NCBI GenBank assembly: GCA_003427395.1
Contig: BFEA01000113.1
Span: 1,756,552 to 1,809,680 of the forward strand
Reading direction: 5' to 3'
Source of the DNA: Chara braunii
Taxonomy: Eukaryota > Streptophyta > Charophyceae > Charales > Characeae
Length of the DNA stretch: 53,129 nucleotides
Shown: positions 21,210 through 31,583 of the stretch, piece by piece
Layout: each line of letters opens with the position of its first letter
Position numbering within the stretch: position 1 is the stretch's first letter
Notes under the pieces: generated by a model
What the model was told of the DNA's origin: nothing
What the model saw: only the letters and a program-made list of their open reading frames with translations
Database searches by the model: none
Position numbers and translations under genes: made by a program

Positions 21210-21390
21210 CTCCAGACACGCCGCTGGCACTAGAGGCAATATATAAGTATGTGAGTAAGAGACTAGGATTGAGTTGTGGTTTTCACACATGGTTGAGACC
21301 TCCCTAATCCTCCGGCGTACGCTTCATCCTTAGGAGATCAGCGCCCTAAGTGAAGAACGACGTCCGGGTTCAATATACGTTTAATCGCGA
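21210..21390. other. Nothing recognised
   Basis: Flank of the gap. Confidence 0.4.
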
Positions 21391-21554
21391 GTACCTATAC
21401 TGCAGAGAGTGAGCAAACCCCCTCGACTAACTTACCTCTACGATTGCACGTAAAAATTTTCGCACGTGGGTAGTACCTATACTGCAGAGAGTGAGCAAAC
21501 CCCCTCGACTAACTTACCTCTACGATTGCACGTAAAAGTTTTTGCACGTGGGTC
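21391..21554 (+). repeat. Tandem direct duplication, 82 bp twice
   Basis: Unit 1 is 21391-21472 and unit 2 is 21473-21554. Both start GTACCTATACTGCAGAGAGT and end CGATTGCACGTAAAA with a short variable tail and GCACGTGGGT. Only about two substitutions separate them, so the duplication is young. Confidence 0.95.
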
Positions 21555-22072
21555 AGTAGCTCGGTGGGGATACGCCCCTAAGGGTGGTGACAACCTCATG
21601 ACGCGACCACGGTCGCTTTTGTAGCTCGTTGTATTATTTATGCATCGTCCCCAAGTTGTCTCTTCCTTATATTTTGTTCAAACTCCTACGTGATATGGCC
21701 GGGAGGGCTCCCGCCTCTTCGTGAAGAAAGGCGGGGGCCGATGCACTCGACTGGTGGCGTCGTTGCTGGGGATAACGGCAAACTACTGTTGTCCGTGGTC
21801 GAACGACACTCGAGTGATATAATTTTCTTCAACGGATGTTTAAATAAATAATGTTGAACGATTTTATCATTTTGAAATGATATAGGGATATATATATATA
21901 TACTAAGTATGAGTATAATTTTTCTATTGATTTATCTAGTTATTTCATTATGTAGATCTTATGAATTTTAAGATATTAAAAAATATTAAGATTATAGGTT
22001 TTATCGAGGTTTTAATTTAAAACATTATATTCGATTATTGATAAAACTTTGTGTCTTTTGCAGGCTAAAACG
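21555..22072. other. AT-rich leader before a gag-like frame
   Basis: No gene. It includes a GC-rich inverted patch (GGCGGGGGCC near 21733) and TA repeats at about 21892. It may be the 5' LTR or leader of the gag remnant, but no second LTR copy was found to confirm this. Confidence 0.35.
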
Positions 22073-22680
22073 ATGACGAAGGGAACGTTCAATTATATGT
22101 GTCCTCTCTTCAAAGGCATCGAGGTTGTTGAGTTCTTACAGACTTTTCAGAACTTGGCGTCATTGATGCTTTGAGAGGAACATCACAAGTTCTTTTTTAT
22201 TCTGAACTTTGTCATCGAAGAGTGAAAATTTGACGTCGGACTTCTTTCACAGGCTTCCGGAACTTTGGTTGAATTAAAAAGGTTGATGATTGCCAAGTTT
22301 ACGGAGTCACCTAAAGAGGAGAATGATAGGGGAAAAAGGAAGCTAGTGCAAATAAGTGGCGAGGAGTAGTCCGATCAGTTGAAACAACCTCGTAAGTTTG
22401 CTAAGGCTGCGAGGGTTGCGCGTAACTTAGCTGAAGGGGATCAAGAGACTTGTCGGAAGGAGAATCAAGATAGGTTTATTGAATCATTGCAGGATGTCCA
22501 GATAAAGTCTCGAGAAAATATTATGACCCCTTCGAATGTGAGTTTAGAGACAAAGAAGCAAGACGAATGTTTCAACCAGAGGGCTAATGTGAAGGAAACC
22601 ACAAGGCATTACAGACCCCTGAGGTGCACATATTATGGTGTGTGGGATCATAGGATGCGATTTTGATGTCCGATAGCCTT
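22073..22680 (+). pseudogene. LTR-retrotransposon gag remnant with damaged zinc knuckle
   Basis: One reading frame runs from ATG 22073 through TGA, TGA and TAG stops and is open again at 22379-22666. It contains YMCPLFKGIEVVEFLQTFQN, LVELKRLMIAKFTESPKEE and a C-terminal knuckle CTYYGVWDHRMRF, stop, C, where the second Cys is Tyr and a stop precedes the last Cys. Gag proteins form the particle that packages element RNA. The base composition (AT-richer) differs from the pol part that starts 10-20 bp later. Confidence 0.65.
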
Positions 22681-22689
22681 CTACTCCCG

Positions 22690-24618
22690 TTAGCTCCTGC
22701 CCGCCGAGATAAACTACACTGCTGATGAACGTGAGGTACCTTCAGTAGTTTATGCCACTCGGCACTGGCGTCACTACCTGCACGGGGCACCATTCACGGT
22801 GCGCACAAACAAGTCTGTTGTTCAGGTTTTTCTGACAAAGTCGAAGCTCACTGCTCGACAGGCTCGCTGGTGGCGCGACCTATCCGAGTTTAGTTTCACC
22901 ACTGAGCACATCAAGGGTGAGACTAATCGGGTCGCAGATGCCTTATCCCGCCGCCCTGACCATTATCATGAACAGATCCAACTCGCTGTCATCTCAGTCA
23001 CCACCGTCCACCACTCGGTGATCGATGAGTTCCGCACTCAGTACCGCCACTGCCCCAACTATCGGACATCCATGCGACTCTTCGGAGTGGCAAGACCGTC
23101 CCGAACTACTCTCTTGGGGACAATGGTCTTGTGTACTGGCACGATTCACAGGGCACCAGATAGCCCTGTATTTGCATTCCCTCCACTGGACATACGTGTC
23201 CAGGCAGTAAAAGAGTTTCATGACCAGGCAGTCGTCGGTCATATGGGCTTCCACAAGACGTTGGCTCATGTGAGCCGCTTGTACATCTGGCCGAAGCGCA
23301 AGGATTTTGTGAAGGACTACGTCGCAGAGTGTCTCACCTGTCAGGAAGTGAACAGTGTGAACCACTTGCCTTATGGTTTGCTCCAACCTCTTCCCATCCC
23401 TGAGGGTCGTTGGCAGTCCATCTCGATGGACTTTATCGGTCCTCTTCGCCCGACCCCCTGCGGTCATGATGCTATCCTGGTCGTCGTCGACTGCTTCACG
23501 AAGCGTGCACACTTTGTTCCATGCCACTATGCCATTAGTGCATGTGAGGTGGCGGACATCGTGTTTAACCGAGTCGTGCGTGACCACGGTTTACCTCTGA
23601 GCATCATATCTTACCGTGACTCTCGCTTTACCAGCCGATTCTGGCGACGGCTCCACGAGGTGTACGACACCCAGCTCCGCTTCTCCTCGTCTTACCATCC
23701 CCAGACTGATGGTCAGACCGAGGTCACGAATAGGACTCTCGGAGATATTCTCCGAAAGATTGTTCGTGACGACCAGCAGTGAGATTTTCATCTTGCCCAC
23801 GCGGAGATAGCCTACAACCACGCTGTCTCGCTAGCCACGGGGATGTCGCCTTACTATTGCGACCTCGGTTATCACCCTTGTGTTCCCACGGACTTTCTTT
23901 GACCATCATAGATGCACCCCAATACGAGTTGTCCCGCGCTGGATAATTGGGTTGCACACATAACGTCGATCATAAAGACCACGCATGAGCACATAGCCGC
24001 TTCCCAGACTCGCATGGCATCACGTGCGAACCGATCGAAGATGGATCATCCATTCAAAGTCGGTGATGATGTGCTTATCGACGCCCACCACTTACAGCTC
24101 GAAGCGGATGGCTTCGGAAGTTTCGGCGTCGCTTCTTTGACGCATGCCGCATTCTCCAAGTCGTCGGTTCGGATACAGCTTCTAGCCCGGTCAACTTCCG
24201 TGTGAAGCTGCTCGACTACCTACGCCAGACTCGTGTGCACGATGTCTACCACATCTCGTTACTACGTCCCTACCGCAGACCATCTGAGCGTTTCATTGGA
24301 CGACCATACGAGTACCCTCCACCCATCATGGTGGACGGCCACGAGGAGTTCCTCGTTTCAAACATCATTGGTCACCGAGTCACCGACGACAATCCTCCCC
24401 ATGTAGAGTATCTCGTACGTTGGAAGGGTTACCCTGATGAGGAGGCTACTTGGGAGCCCCTCGAGCACTTGCAATACGCTCGCGCGTTGGTGTATGTCTA
24501 TAATCGTCCTCGTCGTGCTGGGTTGATTGCTCCTCTTGAGCCCACTGACCCTCCTCCTCCTCCCTCGGCTGAGGAGACCACTGAAGTCGAGCCTGCTCCG
24601 TCAGAGGAAAACTTTTAG
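22690..24618 (+). pseudogene. Ty3/gypsy chromovirus pol remnant: RNase H end, integrase, chromodomain
   Basis: RNase H end: SVVYATRHWRHYLHG, then HIKGETNRVADALSRRP. Integrase: zinc-binding H-x6-H with C-LTC (about 23218-23345), catalytic SMDFIGP, then IISYRDSRF where the second catalytic Asp (normally SDRD) is Tyr, then YHPQTDGQTEVTNRTL with the Glu. Chromodomain: VEYLVRWKGYPDEEATWEPL (about 24405-24465), which steers insertion to modified chromatin. Stops at 23780 (TGA) and 23900 (TGA) and a frameshift near 24120-24200 break it. Protease and RT are missing altogether. Confidence 0.9.
24202..24618 (+). pseudogene. Chromovirus integrase C-terminus and chromodomain (open part)
   Basis: 138 codons open, in a different frame from the integrase core. 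It contains VHDVYHISLLRPYRR (end of integrase), the chromodomain, and a Pro/Glu-rich tail. The tail ends in TAG at 24616-24618. The open frame belongs to the same element as the preceding pol remnant and is not a separate gene. Confidence 0.85.
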
Positions 24619-25880
24619 CAGCAATCGGATGTTTACCCTGGTTGTGTCTCATGATGGTCTCCCTTCGCCGGACTCCTCTGAGTTGGGTTTTCCCTTGGTA
24701 TACGCATAGGCATCGGGACCGTAGCATTGCCTTCACTTCCCAGCTTCCGGATCCAGCTCCGACTTCCCCACCTTTAGAGTCATTTGCATGATTCCCTTAC
24801 CCGTCACTTTTTGTACTCTTTGTCGTCCCCCACGTCCTAGTTAGGCAGCCTCGCATGCTTCATCTAGGTGCGTCCAGTATACCAGGCTCCCTTGTTCCCT
24901 TTCATGGTCGACCCTCCATAGCGGTCACCCCTTTAGTCGAGCATTACCCGCCCTGATGGTCTATCTGTTAAGGTCATTGGTTTTGTTCGCTCCCAGTTCC
25001 CTACCCTCATTGAGTCTGATGACATGTGTCCCCCTGTCATTACGTGTGGATGCCCTTAGGAGTTTTAGACCCCTAGGCTGCATTCGCCACCCTCAGAGAC
25101 CATCCCACCCTTGGTTTGCGACACACTCCTCCTGTGACATATGGTTGTCTTGTCGTTGCTTTGTTCCTCTCAGACTGAGGCTACTGCATCTGACTTTCCT
25201 AGGATTTAGTTGTTCTGATTTTGTTGTTCTTAGGACTTCTACACTAGTCAGCTGTTTCTAGACTGAGGCTACTGCCTCCAACATTTAAGGATTTAGCTGT
25301 CATTACTTTCTGCTTTCATATGACATGTATGCTAGTTAGTTGCTTCTGCTTTCACTTAGGCTGTTCATTGTGACATTGTTGTTTTTGTGACATTTTCTAT
25401 CCTAGGTTGCATCACATGGACTCAACATGGAGCTTGCTCCGCATCCTAGACTACTCAGGTTTTCTTTTTCTTTGGTAGAGTTCCGCTTCTTGGCGGAAGC
25501 GTGCTTGTATCTAGGCCATCACAGATCGAGGATCGTGTAGCGGACCTCTGGTTAGCCTGTGAGACCAGCCCCTTGGCCTGTTCTCGCAGGCTTGAGTTGT
25601 ATTTAGCGTAGTCCTGTCCAGGCCGGTACCTCTGTCGGTACCAGCCAGTCCAGTCCAATCAGTCCATTGGGGTATATACCCCAACTGTTATCTGTTTTCC
25701 AGATCATTCTACATTCACACAGTTTGGAGTACGTGCGTTGGAGTCTACCGTGGGAGTTGCGTTGTGCCATCTCGCTCCCCCCCTTCTTCTTCCATCTTCT
25801 TCTCTATCCTAGTCAGGGTACGATATATCGACGAGTCGAATACTCGCTTCCCTGCCATGAAGAGGGCATGTAAGATCGAG
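24619..25880 (+). other. Probable 3' non-coding region and LTR of the chromovirus
   Basis: No coding similarity. A TATA-like GGGGTATATACCCC (25668-25681), followed by a T/C-rich tract, would suit an LTR promoter and R region. Without a second LTR copy in the window the boundaries cannot be set. Confidence 0.35.
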
Positions 25881-27085
25881 CAAACCGAGCAATTGCAACA
25901 ACTTCGCAGGTTCCACTAGAACGACGTCTGGACGATCAGGGGCAAACCATTTACTCATCATATCCTTCACACTACTACGCTCAGCCACATGACCGGTGGG
26001 AGAGCATGTGCCCAACCCATCCGTCCATGGTATACCGGGATCACGACCATGTCCACTGCTAGGTTAACTACTTGAATAATGGTGAAGGGGTGGGCGTGGC
26101 AGCAAATGACTCCATATGCGAATTTTGATCGATAACCATTGCAAGAGCGTCTCAATGACATGACTCGTGCTCTTTCCAGGAAAACAACGTGATAAATTTT
26201 CAACTCGTTGAAGCACATGTGGTTGAAGTCGCACTTGTTTGTTGCCGTATAAGGATACGACTTCTGAAAACCTCCGCTACATTTTGTAGCGCCATCTCGA
26301 TCAGGGTCTGAGCAGTCTCCAGCCTTACCCGCAACGTCAGCAGAAGGAAAGGGACTACACACTTCAGGAGCACGATCACAACCCTCGGTAGAAACGATCC
26401 GCATGAAGCAGGGTCCGGTTGTGGAGGACAAGGCTCTTCAACCACAACCAGCGGTGGACATGGAATCTCGGGTGAAGTTGGTGGAGCACTACGTCCACGA
26501 GAGGAACGAGAGAAAAACAGTTGCATCCCTCGACGATACCGTGGCTGCGTGGATAACATATGAGCAGGCGAGGTATGCACCACGGCCTTAAACGTATCCC
26601 CTACGGCCGCTTGACTTGATTGTTGATCTGCGGCAGCAGTCACTTCTTTTTGCCGCTGGTCAGGAACATCAGTGCGTGCAACAACCGACGGTTGTGTTAT
26701 GGCAACCATCCTTGGGAGTCGCATATCATCCACCACCAATTGCGACGGCATCCCGGAATAAGGTACGGTGAGGACGAGAGGAATGGGCATTCGCTTGCAT
26801 GTCGGGCACCGATCGCGTGCGACTGACCTTAATCCATGCACCCGCGCATGAAGATAAAATTCCAGTTGCGGGAGGTGGCTCTGTGTGCAATGGTCGCGGT
26901 GGTGGTGTCAAATGTGCCAGTGATTGTGCACCTGGAGTTCGAGAATTGTGTGCAACAGTTGCACGAGAATCACGGACGTCCACATGTTGTGCATGTGTCT
27001 CCGAGCTGTGATGTATAGCCAATCTCGGGGAACGACAAAGAAGTTGAACTACAGGGGTTGTCTTCCCTCCTTCGGGAGACCGCTC
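25881..27085. other. No recognised gene
   Basis: A 213-codon minus frame (26200-26841) and several shorter frames overlap on both strands. None shows a known domain. Composition is fairly even, so a decayed element is possible. Confidence 0.4.
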
Positions 27086-27270
27086 GGCATCCACATCCTC
27101 GTGACCTTCAATATTGTCTACATCACGTGCTACATGAATAAGAAATAATGATCGATAGATTGCTGGACTGATAGTAAGGGGCATCCACATCCTCGTGACC
27201 TTCAATATTGTCTACATCACGTGCTACATGAATAAGAAATAATGATCGATAGATTGCTGGACAGATAGTA

Positions 27271-27273
<3 letters not shown>
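27086..27273 (+). repeat. Tandem direct duplication, 94 bp twice
   Basis: Units 27086-27179 and 27180-27273 both start GGCATCCACATCCTCGTGAC and end in GATAGTAAG. They are almost identical. Confidence 0.95.

Positions 27274-27338
<65 letters not shown>
27274..27338. repeat. (GA)n microsatellite
   Basis: About 65 bp of GA directly follow the 94-bp duplication. From 27339 to 27809 nothing is recognised. Confidence 0.97.
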
Positions 27339-27340
<2 letters not shown>

Positions 27341-27809
27341 TTGATACCATTGGGGTGCCCAGTGGGGTGGGAGGGGAATGGATGTGAAGAGTGCAGAGAT
27401 AGAACTACGAGCCAAGATACGAAAACAAAAGAACTGAACCTGCGCAAAAGAAAGAAACATACCGACCACCATATTGTACACAAATAATAATTTGATGACT
27501 AAATGAACAAAAATAACTTTCAGAAAACAGGAATATAACCAGCAACTAATGCGGAAAAAAAAACCTGCGAGGAAAAAAACAACAACAAAATCCTTCAATG
27601 TCCAAACCGTTCTCCACAAATTCATTCTTAGTGCTCATGTCATGTATAAAGATGATGAAATTGAAAAAGGAAAATAATCATAAGGGGAGCGACTCACCCT
27701 TCACATGAGCTTAGAAATCCACCGTCGTGAAAAACATCAAATACATCTTGCAACTTCCTGGTTAGTGTTGCGTCCGGTTCTTTGTACATGCATAGGCACA
27801 GCCCTGAAA

Positions 27810-27875
27810 ACATGAATATCGGGTTGAATTGTGAGGTCCCCGGCCTCTTGTTCCTCTTATAATGGAATGGATTTG

Positions 27876-27907
<32 letters not shown>
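27810..27907 (+). mobile_element. Solo LINE 3' end with poly(A)
   Basis: GGTTGAATTGTGAGGTCCCC followed by GGCCTC (27822-27847), then 35 bp and 25 A (27883-27907). This is the tail of LINE-1 with everything upstream missing, as expected from extreme 5' truncation during insertion. Confidence 0.75.
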
Positions 27908-27982
27908 CACGAAAAAAAAGGATAAAAATATAAGACCAATAAAAGAAGGAACCAATTCATTGAGTATATATATTCATATATA

Positions 27983-28011
27983 GTCGGTGAAACTCCGACG
28001 AAACAGTTTGT
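27983..28011 (+). ncRNA. Hammerhead fragment, inverse copy C (3' half only)
   Basis: Stem II GUCGG/CCGAC with loop UGAAACU, core GAA (28000-28002) and stem III strand ACAGUUUGU (28003-28011) are present. The CUGAUGA core, stem I and the cleavage site are replaced by TA-rich DNA, so it cannot fold as a ribozyme. The downstream repeat sequence continues to about 28085. Confidence 0.85.
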
Positions 28012-28097
28012 CACAACCCCTCGTTTGTTGTCCTTTTCTCCCTCCCTCTCTGCCTACGGCTTACCAAGCAGCTTTGTTTGACTATATATATATCGTC

Positions 28098-28380
28098 AAA
28101 TAGAACTGCCCGGTAATATATGTATATATATATACGATATATATATATATATATATATCGTCAAATAGAACTGCCCGGTAAACCGTAGGCAGAGAGGGAG
28201 AAGAGGACAACAAACGNTATATATATATATATATATCGTCAAATAGAACTGCCCGGTAAACCGTAGGCAGAGAGGGAGAAGAGGACAACAAACGAGGGGC
28301 TGTGACAAACTGCTTCGTCGGAGTTTCACCAACTCATCAGGAGGCTGAACCCTCAACAGTCTGTAGAATCCCACTGTAAG
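28098..28380 (-). mobile_element. Tandem copies of the hammerhead repeat in TA-rich DNA
   Basis: Three truncated-to-complete copies start at the same TCGTCAAATAGAACTGCCC word: 28098-28117, 28163-28216 (ends at a single N, 28217) and 28238-28380. (TA)n tracts separate them. With the inverse copy at 27983-28085 they make a large inverted repeat of about 100-bp arms. Confidence 0.85.
28305..28364 (-). ncRNA. Type III hammerhead ribozyme, copy B (one core-adjacent change)
   Basis: Same layout as copy A: CUGAUGA at 28340-28334, stem I GAGG/CCUC, stem II GUUGG/CCGAC (one U-G pair), H17 at 28355. After the GAA core, A15.1 has become G, so the conserved A15.1-U16.1 pair is a G-U wobble, which should weaken cleavage. 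Stem III otherwise keeps 8 pairs. Confidence 0.85.
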
Positions 28381-28859
28381 TGATAATCCACCTTAACCAA
28401 AATCAAAGTAGACTATCACTCACCCATATGATTAGTAATATTGTTATGCATATGTCTAGATTTGTTTTTGTTTTTGAAAGTCGAAGAATATATTTTTCCT
28501 TTTTTTCTCTTTTATTTCTGCAAGCTTCCTGTTCATTGCGCATGCAAAGTTACAGCCTGGAAAACAAGAATGTCAACCATGGCCACCGGACCTGTATATG
28601 ATCAAACAATCCGCTGTTTCAGCCAAAATAAAAATTAAAAAAAACATAATAACATAAAACGAGTACGAGAGAGAAGCAATTTATTTATCAGGATGAACAT
28701 GCGTCTCATTATCCAGTTCTGTACAGCGAATTTGTACGGGAAAAAAAAGAAAGAGAGGCCTTGGCCCATACTGCACTCCCTGCCACCCTGGCAGTCCTAC
28801 AACAGAAGCGAAAAGGGGAAAGTAAATATATAACCATTACCTTTTGGAGTAGAAAAAAG

Positions 28860-28903
<44 letters not shown>

Positions 28904-29262
28904 AACACACATTGATATTGGGGATCAAGGCCCACCATATGTTCTTTTTTTTTTTTGCGATAGGTTTCCGAATCCTAAAGTGTATGCTGACACAAAAGAA
29001 AAAGGAAAAATAAGTACACGCCTAACATTTTTTTGTTTTTTTTATCCTTCTTATTTGGACGGGTCCTGTCCCCGAAGGCAACACTGAAGTAAAAAAAAAA
29101 CACAATAACGGTCTCAGACCTTCAACGTCAAGGGAGAGCCCTTCCCCTCCCCCTCCAAACGGTCGAGCCCAACTCTCCTCCCCACAAGCCAGTCACTACC
29201 CCGCCCCAGGCAGCATCCATATGGAGAAGAGGGAGGCGCAGCACACCCTGAGAAACGACTGT

Positions 29263-29305
<43 letters not shown>

Positions 29306-29536
29306 CATTGGGTGCCCATGGCTGAGTGGGTGTGTAGAGTGGGTTTTATGACAGTGTCAGACTCGTTTCTCAGACTGACTTCCGTTCTTGTCAAGGGTTT
29401 GGACCAGGTTCCGACCTGCTAGGATTGCAAGGTTGGTGTGAGACTTAGTAAAGTCGACCACTTTTCTCTCTTTGGGGTATCGCTAACTCTGGGAGGATGT
29501 GGTGAGTCCTTATCCATCAGTGAAATGAATCCTGGG
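28381..29536. other. Microsatellites and unremarkable DNA
   Basis: (GT)n at 28863-28902 and (CA)n at 29263-29303, with poly(A) and poly(T) patches. No gene recognised. Confidence 0.6.
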
Positions 29537-29594
29537 CCGACTGTCCGGGTTCAACCTCCTGATGAGTTGGTGAAAGTCCGACGAAACAGTCTGG
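29537..29594 (+). ncRNA. Hammerhead ribozyme, copy D (diverged)
   Basis: CUGAUGA (29559-29565), stem II GUUGG/CCGAC around UGAAAGU, GAA (29583-29585), and stem III ACAGUC paired with GACUGU (six pairs), with H17 = C at 29545. Stem I is weak (C-C mismatch, G-U, two G-C) because one base is missing relative to copy A. The U-G pair of stem III in copy A is C-G here. DNA beyond the ribozyme differs from the other copies. Confidence 0.8.
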
Positions 29595-29629
29595 CACACT
29601 CATGCTCTTTTTTAGTGTATACCGAATAT

Positions 29630-29631
<2 letters not shown>

Positions 29632-29664
<33 letters not shown>

Positions 29665-30038
29665 CGGGGGGATGAACCTGGCGGAAAAAGGACAGCAGGG
29701 GCATTCGTGGTAGAAAGACAACGAAAAAAAAAAAAGAAAAACGGTTCCTCACGTTTCTCACTCTCGCCCTCACACACAAACACACAGACACAAACACACA
29801 TAGAAAACGCGGGGATGAACCTGCCAGGAAAAGGAAGCCAAGGTCGTGCGTGGAAAAATAAAGGGAAAAAAAAACAACGGTCCCTAACCTCTCTCTCTCT
29901 CTCTCTCTGTGCACACAAAGCCGACAGCCTCTCTCTCTCTGCACACAAAGCCGACAGCCTCTCTCTCTCTCTCTCTGTGTGTGAACACGGATGAACCTGA
30001 CTGAATTCCCTGCTAGGTTCCTCCAGGGGTTGCGGAAA

Positions 30039-30074
<36 letters not shown>

Positions 30075-30126
30075 AACGGGGATGATCCTGAGCAAGTTCC
30101 CTGCTAGGTTCGTCCAGGCGTTGCGG

Positions 30127-30201
<75 letters not shown>

Positions 30202-30560
30202 CACGCGCACATGATGGCCCGATGCCGGAAGACAAATTCCGCCTGCTCGATGACAAGAGTTGCGGCCTGCCTCTTGTCGCGCCCACACACACCGCCTGCC
30301 TCCAACCTCGAATTACCGCCTGAAGCCGCCACGTGCACAAAGGCGGACAACTCTCTCTCTCTCTCTCTCTCTCTCTCGCTTGCAAGGTGGCCCGACACCG
30401 GAAGATGCCGCTCGATGCCCGCCTGATCGGCCTCGAGCCCACACACCCCGCCTGCCTCTGACCCCTATTTCCCGCCGAAGCCGCCACCAACTCTCTCTCT
30501 CTCACGCACACACACACACACAGGCACGCACGCACACACAGCGACACACACACACACACA
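29632..30560. repeat. Compound array of microsatellites and paired short duplications
   Basis: Dinucleotide tracts include (AC)n 29632-29660, (GT)n about 30041-30070, (TC)n about 30130-30198 and (CT)n about 30352-30377. They alternate with duplicated unique pieces: GGGGATGAACCTG units at about 29666 and 29812, GCACACAAAGCCGACAGCCT at about 29911 and 29941, TTCCCTGCTAGGTTC units at about 30007 and 30098, and CCGCCTGCCTC units at about 30292 and 30448. Large open frames here are repeat artefacts. Confidence 0.8.
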
Positions 30561-31436
30561 CACACACAAAATCACACTTCGCCGCCAAAGCACTACCTCT
30601 GGCCGATGGAGATGCTCACCCTCTTCCCCATGTTCTGGCTCCTGTCCGAGATGGTGGAGACGGTGAGCTGCCAGCGGTATGTATGGGTCCCCATTTCTTA
30701 GTGCCCTCGCATGAAGACTTGAGTTCTGCTTATTTTTTTTTTTTCGAGTTTCCTGCTGCTGAATTCCCGCCAGTGTCTTCCCTTTTTCGGTCACTGCTGG
30801 CAGGGATTCAAATGGGCGGGCGGCGTGTTTTCACATGCGCCGCCCGCCCATTACAATTCCCACCAGCAGCTGCACCGCCCTTTCCAGAGACCCAGTAGTG
30901 CCACCCAAGACTTTTTGAGGCCCAGAGGCCCTCGCTAGCCGAGCCTGTCCCGCGCCCGAACACTGTAGCTTTTGGTCCGGTACTTGACGACAAAAAAAAT
31001 GGACAGTACAGGGGGTGATGGACTGGTCGTTTAAGGCGGGAGATCCTGCAAAGGGGCTTAGGAATGTTAGGGGCAACGGCATGAATAGGGGCAGTAGACT
31101 GAAAGGAGTGTTGAAGCCTCTCCTTGTATTTTCCTTTTTCTCCTCCTTTAGTGCAGTTTCTTTTCGTTTTCTTTTTCTCTTTCTCATTTTCCTTCCTTTT
31201 CCTTTTTCTTTTGGAAAAATTGTTGAAATACCCCTAAACGTTTGGATATTTCATGAGATACCCGTTAAGCACAGGGGTACACGGAAATGCTCCAACCTTC
31301 TGCATCTGCCCCTGTCACGCTCATTGGCAGCTTTGCCATATGCCCTGGCCCTTCTTTGCTGTACGGGGCCCATCCATTTCTCTCTTGCAATCTGCAGGGT
31401 CCAAAAGCATAAAATACTAGGACACAAAGACACGTT
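30561..31436. other. No recognised gene
   Basis: GC-rich to 30960, then T/C-rich. A short plus-strand frame near 30593-30680 (YLWPMEMLTLFPMFW) is followed by a GT that could be a splice donor, but no partner exon is seen. Confidence 0.35.
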
Positions 31437-31577
31437 ACGTAATTGGGGACAACGGTATTTTGCAAAGTCTCACACTACTGTAATTGTGGCATTTCGCCAA
31501 ACCCATTTCCCTTACGAGTATCTAACGAAATACCCCCAATTGCAGTAGCGAGACTTTGCGAAATACCCCCAATTACG
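31437..31577. mobile_element. Foldback or MITE-like element
   Basis: The arms 31437-31486 and 31537-31577 are inverted copies. The left arm contains ACGTAATTGGGG, TATTTTGCAAAGTCTC and CTACTGTAATTG. The right arm, reverse-complemented, contains CGTAATTGGGGG, TATTTCGCAAAGTCTC and CTACTGCAATTG. The spacer is about 50 bp and there is no coding capacity. Confidence 0.75.
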
Positions 31578-31583
31578 CAACTT

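Noticed and set aside
20404-21290. 270-280 codon minus-strand open frames at the gap
   Set aside because: They consist almost wholly of N.
22994-23587. 197-codon minus-strand frame opposite the integrase
   Set aside because: Antisense shadow of a clearly coding plus strand.
26200-26841. 213-codon minus-strand frame
   Set aside because: No recognisable motif, and overlapping frames on the other strand are equally plausible. Not called as a gene.
29263-29303. Regularly spaced repeats as a CRISPR-like array
   Set aside because: They are plain dinucleotide microsatellites in eukaryotic DNA, with no spacers.
29517-30446. 309-codon minus-strand open frame
   Set aside because: It is built across GA, GT and CT microsatellites, giving Arg-Glu and Cys-Val runs. 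No domain is seen.
30590-30680. Possible exon with a GTGAGC donor (YLWPMEMLTLFPMFW)
   Set aside because: No acceptor, no partner exon and no known family.
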